Assembly: GCA_964542255.1 (NCBI GenBank)
Contig: CAZITV010000039.1
Coordinates: 1-14,928, forward strand
Direction: 5' to 3'
Length of the DNA stretch: 14,928 nucleotides
Origin: CAYMSF01 sp964542255
GTDB lineage: Bacteria; Verrucomicrobiota; Lentisphaeria; Victivallales; Victivallaceae
Part shown: positions 1-6,643 of the stretch, one piece after another
How the letters are laid out: each line of letters begins with the position of its first letter
How positions within the stretch are numbered: position 1 is the stretch's first letter
Notes under the pieces: generated by a model
Database searches by the model: none
The model's input: only the letters and a program-made list of their open reading frames with translations
Told to the model about the DNA's origin: nothing
Program-made: the position numbers and the translations under genes

Positions 1-54
1 CCGGACTTCAGTCCGGTGTATAAAGATCAATAAAAACAGTAGCTCCATAGGAGC
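1..54. repeat. Tandem short hairpins, REP-like intergenic repeat
   Basis: Two perfect hairpins lie 25 bases apart. The first is CCGGAC-ttca-GTCCGG (1-16) and the second is GCTCC-ata-GGAGC (42-54). A third, weaker one, TAGCT-tgat-AGCTA, follows at 69-82. Paired GC-rich mini-hairpins with an AT-rich spacer in an intergenic position resemble dispersed REP-type repeats. That this one is dispersed is inference: only one copy is visible, and it may be cut by the window edge. Confidence 0.45.
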
Positions 55-88
55 GGTACATATCGCCTTAGCTTGATAGCTATGGGGC

Positions 89-120
89 AAACCTTCATGG
101 TGAAAAGGTTTTCGTTTTTT
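89..120 (+). terminator. Rho-independent terminator of an upstream + strand gene
   Basis: The stem AAACCTT (89-95) pairs with AAGGTTT (105-111) around a 9-nt loop and is followed by a T-rich run (tcgtttttt, 111-120). The orientation fits termination of + strand transcription entering from the left edge, converging on hisB. The stem is AT-rich and has only two GC pairs, so it is of moderate strength. Confidence 0.55.
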
Positions 121-172
121 CCTCTGTGTTATATGCGTCAGCCGGCACTGTTTGACAGGTTTACCGGAAAGG

Positions 173-766
173 TTAAAGCGTGCCTTTGGTGGATAGTACA
201 CCTTTGACGCGCTCATCGTGCCTGACCGCCTGTTCCAGCGCTTTCGCAAAAGCTTTAAAAATTGCTTCGATGCAGTGGTGGATTTCTTCACCTTTGAGCA
301 ATTCAATATGTAAATTCATCGCCGCTTTTACCGCTAAAGCTTGAAAAAATTCATGAAACAGCGCTGTGTCTAAATCTTTAATCATTGCTGCCGGCGGCAA
401 TACATCATATACTAAAAATGGACGTCCTGATAAATCCAGCGCGACCTGAACGAGCGCTTCATCCATCGGCAGCAGACATGAACCATAGCGCCGAATACCG
501 CATTTATCACCGAGCGCTTTGGCTATTGCTTCGCCAATGGTAAGCCCTAAATCTTCCATTGTATGATGATAATCTACTTCAATATCTCCCTTGGCGGTTA
601 CTGTCAGGTCTATAAAACTGTGTTTTGCAAAAAGCTCCAGCATATGATTCATAAATGGGATGCCGGTACAAATATTACCCGTCCCGCTGCCATCAAGATT
701 GATTGTTACCTGAATTTCGGTCTCTTTAGTCTTCCGGTTATTATCCGCAATACGTTTAATAGTCAT
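173..766 (-). CDS. hisB: Imidazoleglycerol-phosphate dehydratase HisB
   Basis: This enzyme converts imidazoleglycerol phosphate to imidazoleacetol phosphate in histidine biosynthesis, in the cytosol, using two Mn ions per active site. At 197 aa it has the usual length of the monofunctional enzyme, with no phosphatase domain fused. Both metal-binding signatures are intact: HHTMED at residues 67-72 in the first repeat half and HHCIE at 163-167 in the second. The flanking conserved segments DEALVQVALDLSGRP (102-116) and FHEFFQALAVKAAMNLH (137-153) are also present. The start ATG has a modest AGGG Shine-Dalgarno sequence about 9 bases upstream. No other his gene is in the window, so the gene stands outside any visible his operon. 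It is divergent from the gene at 908. Family assignment is firm. Confidence 0.97.
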   Translation of the reverse strand: MTIKRIADNNRKTKETEIQVTINLDGSGTGNICTGIPFMNHMLELFAKHSFIDLTVTAKGDIEVDYHHTMEDLGLTIGEAIAKALGDKCGIRRYGSCLLPMDEALVQVALDLSGRPFLVYDVLPPAAMIKDLDTALFHEFFQALAVKAAMNLHIELLKGEEIHHCIEAIFKAFAKALEQAVRHDERVKGVLSTKGTL

Positions 767-813
767 TTTATCTACCCTGTTTTATCCGGATTCTTTACTG
801 CCTTGCGTTGTTT

Positions 814-842
814 ATTATAAAATGTATATTAAGAAATTAAAA
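814..842 (-). promoter_or_regulatory. Candidate hisB promoter
   Basis: A perfect -10 hexamer TATAAT reads on the - strand (complement of 814-819), about 48 bases upstream of the hisB ATG. The matching -35 position (837-842, TTTTAA on the - strand, 17-nt spacer) is poor. The whole divergent region is AT-rich, so the call rests mainly on the -10 box. Confidence 0.35.
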
Positions 843-897
843 AAACTAGCGGAAAAAACGTCAATAACCGAGATATTTTCCCGTTTTGCCACCCCTC

Positions 898-902
898 GGA
901 GG
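898..902 (+). promoter_or_regulatory. Shine-Dalgarno site of the 908 gene
   Basis: GGAGG lies 5 bases before the ATG at 908. It fixes the start of an otherwise unrecognised small gene and supports that the gene is real. Confidence 0.7.
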
Positions 903-907
903 ATTGT

Positions 908-1537
908 ATGACCTTGAAAAACATTGTTCTGCTCGTACTTGGACTGTTTTGCTCGTATAAGGCTGTGGCTTGTTTTTATACCGCGCCGAACAGCGCCGGC
1001 AGTATGGTTGCTGGTTACGCCGCGGCAATGGCAACAGTAATAATTGCTTTAATCTGGGCAACATTCGCCGGACTCTGTTTTGCCAGTGTTGCGGTGCCGC
1101 GCTTCAGTTCATGGTTCAGCGGTTTTCTTTATTTGCCCATTGAATATCTCAAATCCCCACCGGAAAAAATCGCGCCAATTAAGGGTTTGATCGAACAAGA
1201 GAATTATGAGGAAGCAATTGAACGGTTGAACCAAATTCTGGCACGAAAACCATTCGAAACAGCAGCGGTACTGCTGCTGGCAGAAATTTATTTTGAACAT
1301 CTTGCTGCCGGCGAACGCGGCGCGGAGTTGGTGCTGGGTTACTTTGGGCGGCAGAAATTACCAGCAGCACCGGAAAATATTGAACTCTTAATGCGCTATT
1401 GTGATTATGCTTCACAGCAGGGTGTTTATGATACTGCGGTTCGACTATTAGAACAGGAAACTGCCCGGCGCGGTTATACTATTCCTGAACAGAAAACGCT
1501 GCAGTTACGAATGGAAGCCATTAAAGCTAAACAGTAA
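908..1537 (+). CDS. Two-TM membrane protein with TPR-like C-terminal domain, unknown function
   Basis: I do not recognise a named family. The 209-aa product starts with a hydrophobic helix (about residues 5-23) and a second long one (about 34-62). A predicted soluble helical region of about 110 residues follows. That region contains a TPR-like repeat, QENYEEAIERLNQILARKP, with the usual A/L/Y spacing, then a second helical pair around YCDYASQQGVYDTAVRLLEQE. Anchored TPR proteins commonly act as scaffolds, but no partner is indicated here. A strong Shine-Dalgarno supports the start. The gene converges on the wza-like gene with only 27 bp between the stops, and no terminator is evident between them. 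The coding call is solid; the function is unknown. Confidence 0.8.
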   Translation: MTLKNIVLLVLGLFCSYKAVACFYTAPNSAGSMVAGYAAAMATVIIALIWATFAGLCFASVAVPRFSSWFSGFLYLPIEYLKSPPEKIAPIKGLIEQENYEEAIERLNQILARKPFETAAVLLLAEIYFEHLAAGERGAELVLGYFGRQKLPAAPENIELLMRYCDYASQQGVYDTAVRLLEQETARRGYTIPEQKTLQLRMEAIKAKQ

Positions 1538-1564
1538 CTCCGGCTCTTATCGGTATTGCTGCAG

Positions 1565-2602
1565 TTATTGACCCATGAATTGTCCGATTGGGCTGACCAC
1601 CAGGTTGAATGCTGCCAGGGTTGGAATGATTTTCTTGACGTAAACATTGTATTCTGACAATCCTCCCTTAGGCACAAAAACCACATCGCTGGGCTCAAGC
1701 GGGAAATCCAATGCCTGCCCCTTGAACACTTTATCAATATTGACTTTGTACACCTTCGGGTCTTTAAGATTGCCGCGGACAATCAAGACGTCCTCGGATG
1801 CGGTAACCAGCAGACCACGTGAAAAGGCAATCGCATTTGCCAGGGTCATATTATCCTTGAACCCCAAATAGCCGGGAAATCCCACTTCACCCAATACATA
1901 GACGGTTTGATTCATTGAAGACGGAATATAGATGTAGTCACCGTTACGCAGATAAACATTGTGTAATTTATCGCCTTCTTTAATTGCTTTAGCAAAATCA
2001 ACTGGAACAGTTTTGCCGTCGCGGACAAGGAATGCGTTTTTCAGGTCTGCCATTTCTACGGTGTCGCCTTGGTGTTGGCCGGTGGATAGTCCCTGCGCGA
2101 TCGCAATCGCATCCGCCACTCTGGCATTGTTGCGCAGCGGATAACGGCCGGGATTGATAATTTGTCCGCAAATGGTAAACGTTGAACTTTGTATTCGTGT
2201 CGGAATTAACGCAATGCGCGGGTTGGCGATAAACTTTTTGTATTTTTCCTGCAGCATATTTGTGGCTTCGACCAATGTCAAACCGCCAATCTTGGCTGAA
2301 CCGATTAAGCCGAATGAAACAACGCCGTCTGGTGCCACCATTAAAGCGGTAGCATTCAACTCCTGATTGTCGAAAACCTTGAAGTCAAATCTGTCACCCG
2401 AACTAATGCGGTAAATCTCAGGCGGCAATTTTTGCAGTGCCTTTAGCTCCTGCTCAATCTCCTTTGGACTTTGTTTTTCGATTTTTATTTCTTCAAATTC
2501 TGCTTTTTTCATAGTTGGCGCCATCGCCATCGGCGGTGGTTTTGATGAACAGCCGAGCAGGCATAAACTAAGCATTAAAAGAAGTAAAAATTTATAATTC
2601 AT
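1565..2602 (-). CDS. Wza/KpsD-family polysaccharide export outer-membrane lipoprotein
   Basis: The 345-aa product is a lipoprotein of the outer-membrane polysaccharide export family, which forms the ring-shaped channel for capsule or exopolysaccharide secretion. A lipoprotein signal peptide ends in the lipobox LLGC with Cys18 as the predicted lipidated residue, followed by a Pro/Met-rich tether. A Poly_export (PES) domain spans about 60-140 and includes SSGDRFDFKVF. Two SLBB domains follow: one begins at about 142 with FTICGQIINPGRYPL, the other at about 233 with VYVLGEVGFPGYL. The C-terminal segment after about 310 could be the short membrane-spanning helix of Wza-type octamers. The start has AGGAGGG 7 bases upstream. 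No Wzc-like kinase, glycosyltransferase or flippase lies next to it, so the secreted polymer cannot be inferred. Confidence 0.92.
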   Translation of the reverse strand: MNYKFLLLLMLSLCLLGCSSKPPPMAMAPTMKKAEFEEIKIEKQSPKEIEQELKALQKLPPEIYRISSGDRFDFKVFDNQELNATALMVAPDGVVSFGLIGSAKIGGLTLVEATNMLQEKYKKFIANPRIALIPTRIQSSTFTICGQIINPGRYPLRNNARVADAIAIAQGLSTGQHQGDTVEMADLKNAFLVRDGKTVPVDFAKAIKEGDKLHNVYLRNGDYIYIPSSMNQTVYVLGEVGFPGYLGFKDNMTLANAIAFSRGLLVTASEDVLIVRGNLKDPKVYKVNIDKVFKGQALDFPLEPSDVVFVPKGGLSEYNVYVKKIIPTLAAFNLVVSPIGQFMGQ

Positions 2603-2679
2603 ATTTCAGCCCTCCTAGGCTAAACTATTAATTTTTTAGCTATTTACATCACTAATAACAACCTTAAAAAACATTCATA

Positions 2680-2692
2680 ATGATAATATCAT
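2680..2692. promoter_or_regulatory. Perfect 13-bp palindrome over the wza-like gene -10 box
   Basis: ATGATA-A-TATCAT is a perfect dyad that overlaps the -10 hexamer on the promoter-proximal side. This position would suit a repressor operator. The bound regulator is unknown, and an AT-rich dyad this short can occur by chance. Confidence 0.35.
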
Positions 2693-2718
2693 ACCATATT
2701 TAAAAAATGCAATGTCAA
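2688..2718 (-). promoter_or_regulatory. Promoter of the wza-like gene
   Basis: On the - strand a perfect -35 TTGACA (complement of 2713-2718) is followed after 19 bases by TATGAT (complement of 2688-2693), itself preceded by TGG, making an extended -10 of the form TGnTATGAT. The spacer is 2 bases longer than ideal, which an extended -10 can compensate. The predicted leader is about 80 nt. Confidence 0.6.
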
Positions 2719-2763
2719 GAGCTGGTTTCAAATGCCCACTTTTATAATAAATTAGAAGAGTGT

Positions 2764-2899
2764 GCTAATTTCAAAACGCTTTTTTTTGCGTTTTTTTCTA
2801 GTTTTTGGCGACTTAAGTTAATCTTGCGTAACGCTGCCGCACTTGATTTCGCTTAAAATCGTCAAAAATTCCTGCAAAACATCAATTCAAAATAGCTTT
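2764..2899 (+). repeat. Palindromic intergenic repeat, copy 1 (inverted relative to copy 2)
   Basis: About 135 bp that recur as the reverse complement at 14741-14889. Exact shared blocks include GCTAATTTCAAAAC (2764-2777), TTTTGGCGACTTAAG, ATCTTGCGTAACGCTGC, a 23-bp block containing CGCTTAAAATCG, and a 26-bp block ending CAATTCAAAATAG (at 2895). The unit is itself an imperfect palindrome: the TTTTGGCGACTTAAG arm pairs with CTTAAAATCGTCAAAA around a GCGTAACGCTGC centre. It carries no open reading frame. It resembles a MITE or other large intergenic hairpin element, but no transposase is seen. Confidence 0.75.
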
Positions 2900-2944
2900 G
2901 CAATTTGCGCTCTATATTTTTTATTAAAAATCGAGAATTAGGGT

Positions 2945-2972
2945 TTGAAAAAATGATTAAAATGGATAGACT
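2945..2972 (+). promoter_or_regulatory. Weak candidate promoter for dnaE operon
   Basis: TTGAAA (2945-2950), a 16-nt spacer and TAGACT (2967-2972) give 5/6 and 4/6 matches to sigma70 consensus, about 105 bases upstream of the dnaE ATG. It is followed by a tandem TGTCAA-ag-TGTCAA. In AT-rich DNA a match of this quality is weak evidence. Confidence 0.25.
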
Positions 2973-3076
2973 GTCAAAGTGTCAATATTGATGCGGTTTT
3001 AACTTTAATTTTACCGGGATAATTGCCGCGCAGATTATTTGTCATCGGCGCGCAATTTAAATAAGGCGAGGATAAT

Positions 3077-6000
3077 ATGGCAGCGGAATTTGTACATTTA
3101 CATTTGCATTCTCATTACAGTTTACTCGATGGCGCATGCAAAATCGATGATTTGGCGGCAATCGCGTTGGAATATAATATGCCGGCGGTGGCAATTACTG
3201 ACCACGGCTTTATGGGCGGCGCTCTTGAGATGTACTCAGTATTCAAAAGTAATAATTTAAATCCGATTATCGGGTGTGAGATGTATGTGGCTCCGGGAAG
3301 ACGCGAAAACCGCGATTCGAGCCATCCGGACATTCGCGGTTACCATTTGGTTCTACTGGCTAAAGATACTGCCGGCTATCACAGCTTGTGTAAATTGATT
3401 AGCGAAGCAAACCGAACCGGGTTTTACTACAAACCTAGAATTGATATGGACTTGCTTAGTACATATCACAACGGGTTGATCGGCATGAGTGCTTGCATCG
3501 GCGGTCAGGTTCCAAAATCGCTACTCGCCGGAAGAAAAGAGGATGCTGCAAAAGAAGCAGCGGTTTATGCAGATATTCTAGGTAAAGATAATTTTTATTT
3601 GGAGCTGATGGATCACGGTTTGGATGAAGAACGAATTGCCAACCGCTGTTTGATTGAGCTCTCTAAAAAAATGAATTTGCCATTGGTGGCGACCAACGAT
3701 GTGCACTATCTCAAAAAAGAACATGCCAAAGCACATGAAATTATGCTTTGCATTGAAACCCACGCGAAAATGAACGAACCACATTTTAGCTTTAAAAATG
3801 ATGAATTTTATTTCAAAAGTCCTAGTGAAATGCGCGAATTATTTAAGGAAACCCCGGACGCGCTGACTAATACTTTGGCTATCGCAGAACAATGCCATGT
3901 TAAATTCGATTTTTCCGCCAACCATTATCCGGCTTATAAAATTACCGGCTCCGACTTGCCGGAAAACCTTTATCTCCGCAAGGTTTGTGAAAATGGATTA
4001 ATGAAACGCTTCGGCTTCAACTTAGCCAATCCCGACTCGCTGGATACCAAACAGCGTGAAATCGTCGAACGGATGGATTTCGAGCTCCGTGTAATTGAAA
4101 AATCTAATTACTGCAGCTATTTCCTCGTGGTCAGCGACTTTATTAAATATGCAAAATCTATAAAAATTCCAGTTGGACCCGGGCGGGGCAGCGGCGCCGG
4201 CAGTCTGGTGGCATATCTTACCGAAATAACCAATATCGACCCGTTGCGCTATAATTTGCTTTTTGAGCGGTTTTTGAATCCCGAGCGGGTTAGCCCGCCT
4301 GACTTTGACGTTGATTTTTGCGAAAAACGGCGCGGTGAAGTGATCGATTATGTCCGAAATAAATATGGCAATGAGAGTGTTTCGCAAATTGCCACTTACG
4401 GCACCTTGAAACCCAAAGCTGTAATCAAAGACGTCGCCCGTGTATTGGGAATGGACTTCGATAAAAGCAACAGTATCACCAGGTTAATTCCAAATGAATT
4501 AAAAATTACCTTGAGCAAAGCCAAAAAAGATTCCAAGGAACTGCGTGACTTGATTGAATCCAGCACGGAGATTAAAAATGTATTTGAGTATGCCGAAGTT
4601 CTTGAGGGGTTGAACCGCCAACTTGGGGTACACGCCGCCGGAGTCATCATTTGCGACCAGCGTCTGGATGATTTTATGCCGCTGGCCCGCAGCGCCGAAG
4701 AAGATGTCGTTACTCAATTTGCCGCAAAGGGCTGCGAAAAACTTGGCTTCCTAAAAATGGACTTCCTGGGGCTGAAAACACTGACCGTTATCAACACCGC
4801 ACTGATGAATATCAAAAAAAGTTACGGCATCGACATTGATATCGACACAATCCCGCTCGATGACCCAAAAACTTTTGCCCTGCTCAATCATGGCGACACT
4901 ATCGCGGTATTCCAGTTGGAATCGTCCGGAATGCAGGATTTGTGCCGAAAATTCGGTGTGGAAACCATGGAGCATATCATCGCGTTAATCGCAATTTACC
5001 GTCCCGGTCCAATGCAGTTTATCGGCGACTTTATTGCCCGCAAAAAAGGCATTCAGCCGATTATCTATGACCATCCTTGTACTGAACAGTATTTGTCTGA
5101 AACCTACGGCATTATGCTCTATCAGGAACAAATTATGCAGGTGGTGCAGGTAATGGGCGGCTTTTCGCTCGGCACCGCAGACACCCTCCGCCGCGCGATT
5201 AGCAAAAAAGACGAAAAAGTACTCAGCGAACTTAAACCAACTTTTATCAAGGGATGCGATGCAATCTGCAGCATCAAGCAGGAAGATGCTGAAGAAATTT
5301 GGGAAAAAATCTTCATGTTCTCAGGTTACGGATTCAATAAATCGCATAGTGCAGCTTACGCCGTCGTTGCGTATCAAACCGCTTACCTCAAAGCCAACTA
5401 TCCACTTTGTTTTATGGCTGCGGTACTCAGCAACGAAATTAATGACTCAGAGCAAATTGCTTTTCTAATTAATGAATGCAAGGCGATGAATATCGCGGTA
5501 TTACCACCGGATATTAATCAAAGCGATTCGGATTTTACCGTCTTCGGGCAGACTATCAGGTTCGGTCTGGTCGCGATTAAGGGCGTGGGAGAAGCCTTAA
5601 CCCACGAAATTATTAAGGATCGCTTGCAAAAAGGTCCATTTACCGATTTTATGAATTTCTGCGAACGCGTCGGCGATAAAGTTAATTCGCGTATGCTGGA
5701 TGCGTTCATCCGAACCGGCGCGCTGGATAGTTTTGGCTTAAAACGTTCACAATTGCTGGCTGTTGCCGAGGAAACCCTGCGAGCGGCAAAACGTAACCGT
5801 GAAGATGCCGACAGCGGGCAACTCTCCTTATTTGACCTGCTTGATGAGAGTTCGCGCGAACAAGTTGTTTCAGTACAAATTCCGGATATCCCGGAGATTG
5901 ACGAAAACGAAATACTCAAATCAGAAAAAGAGCTGCTGGGTTTCTACGTTACAGGTCATCCGCTGGGCCGGTATATTGATGTCATTAACACTTTCTCCAC

Positions 6001-6637
6001 CGTAAAATTACGCAATATCGCGGAGTTGGCGGACAATGTCGGTATTCGAATCGGCGGTATCGTCAAAAGCTGGGAACGGAAACTCATCAAGTCATCCGGA
6101 AAAAATATGGCAATTCTTGAACTGGAAGATTTGGACAGCACCATTGAATGCGTGATCTTCTCAGAAGTTTTGGATAAGCTGGGCTCTGCCTATAACCTGG
6201 AACTCGATACTCCGATTTTTGTTTCCGGTTTTACCAGTCAGCGCGAAGAAGGTGAACGTATGAAAATTGTGGTCAATGAGCTGATTCCCATTGAGGATAT
6301 TATTCAGAAATACACCGATGAGATTCATCTTCACGTCTATGAAGGCAGTACCAGCGCGGCAGAACTGCAGCGTGTTGAGGAAATCTGCCGGCAGCATCCA
6401 GGCAGCGTGAAACTTATCTTGTGCTTATCCACAGTCACCGGAGAAATAGTCTTCATCGAATCCAGTAAATACCGTGTCGCAATCAATGACCCAATGCTCA
6501 GACTTATTCAAGATTGCCTGGGTGAAAAACGCTACCGCCTCAAGGCAAATAAACGTGTCCCCGAAGCCAAACCGCGCTACAATAAAAACAATAACGGCAA
6601 TAACCAGAGACAGCCAGCTGCCGCCAGTCAGAGTTAA
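3077..6637 (+). CDS. dnaE: DNA polymerase III subunit alpha, DnaE
   Basis: This is the replicative C-family polymerase, 1186 aa, close to the E. coli DnaE length. An N-terminal PHP domain (about 5-270) carries HLHSHYSLLDG (H9, H11), TDHG (D42, H43), GCE and ATNDVHYL, so its metal-binding set looks intact. The palm has PPDFDVDF with D409 and D411 as catalytic aspartates, and KMDFLGL with D562 as the third. A helix-hairpin-helix (GLVAIKGVGEAL) lies near 830-845. A canonical clamp-binding motif QLSLF sits at 915-919, and an OB fold (RIGGIVKSWERK onward) at about 985-1035. The last 25 or so residues are an Asn/Gln/Ala-rich, probably disordered tail. GAGG lies 5 bases before the ATG. The next gene starts 6 bp after the stop, which suggests co-transcription. 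Confidence 0.98.
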   Translation: MAAEFVHLHLHSHYSLLDGACKIDDLAAIALEYNMPAVAITDHGFMGGALEMYSVFKSNNLNPIIGCEMYVAPGRRENRDSSHPDIRGYHLVLLAKDTAGYHSLCKLISEANRTGFYYKPRIDMDLLSTYHNGLIGMSACIGGQVPKSLLAGRKEDAAKEAAVYADILGKDNFYLELMDHGLDEERIANRCLIELSKKMNLPLVATNDVHYLKKEHAKAHEIMLCIETHAKMNEPHFSFKNDEFYFKSPSEMRELFKETPDALTNTLAIAEQCHVKFDFSANHYPAYKITGSDLPENLYLRKVCENGLMKRFGFNLANPDSLDTKQREIVERMDFELRVIEKSNYCSYFLVVSDFIKYAKSIKIPVGPGRGSGAGSLVAYLTEITNIDPLRYNLLFERFLNPERVSPPDFDVDFCEKRRGEVIDYVRNKYGNESVSQIATYGTLKPKAVIKDVARVLGMDFDKSNSITRLIPNELKITLSKAKKDSKELRDLIESSTEIKNVFEYAEVLEGLNRQLGVHAAGVIICDQRLDDFMPLARSAEEDVVTQFAAKGCEKLGFLKMDFLGLKTLTVINTALMNIKKSYGIDIDIDTIPLDDPKTFALLNHGDTIAVFQLESSGMQDLCRKFGVETMEHIIALIAIYRPGPMQFIGDFIARKKGIQPIIYDHPCTEQYLSETYGIMLYQEQIMQVVQVMGGFSLGTADTLRRAISKKDEKVLSELKPTFIKGCDAICSIKQEDAEEIWEKIFMFSGYGFNKSHSAAYAVVAYQTAYLKANYPLCFMAAVLSNEINDSEQIAFLINECKAMNIAVLPPDINQSDSDFTVFGQTIRFGLVAIKGVGEALTHEIIKDRLQKGPFTDFMNFCERVGDKVNSRMLDAFIRTGALDSFGLKRSQLLAVAEETLRAAKRNREDADSGQLSLFDLLDESSREQVVSVQIPDIPEIDENEILKSEKELLGFYVTGHPLGRYIDVINTFSTVKLRNIAELADNVGIRIGGIVKSWERKLIKSSGKNMAILELEDLDSTIECVIFSEVLDKLGSAYNLELDTPIFVSGFTSQREEGERMKIVVNELIPIEDIIQKYTDEIHLHVYEGSTSAAELQRVEEICRQHPGSVKLILCLSTVTGEIVFIESSKYRVAINDPMLRLIQDCLGEKRYRLKANKRVPEAKPRYNKNNNGNNQRQPAAASQS

Positions 6638-6643
6638 TTAGGC

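Larger units (their letters stand above)
2603..3076. other. Divergent intergenic region between wza-like gene and dnaE
   Basis: This 474-bp AT-rich region separates two divergent genes. It contains, left to right, a - strand promoter with an overlapping palindrome (2680-2718), a palindromic repeat (2764-2899), a weak candidate + strand promoter (2945-2972) and the dnaE Shine-Dalgarno. I see no tRNA, small protein gene or riboswitch-like structure in it. Confidence 0.6.

Noticed and set aside
2679..2697. Fur-box-like sequence with tandem xATAAT hexamers upstream of the wza-like gene
   Set aside because: The first 12 positions resemble a Fur box but the last 7 do not. AT-rich DNA gives such matches easily.
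2773..2797. Rho-independent terminator (AAAACGC, T loop, GCGTTTT plus T-tail) in repeat copy 1
   Set aside because: The stem-loop is real, but the flanking genes diverge and no + strand gene reads into it. In copy 2 the corresponding sequence does not keep the stem.
5518..5919. Antisense open frame (133 codons) inside dnaE
   Set aside because: The Ser/Arg-rich translation is typical of a reverse-frame shadow, and dnaE is intact across it.
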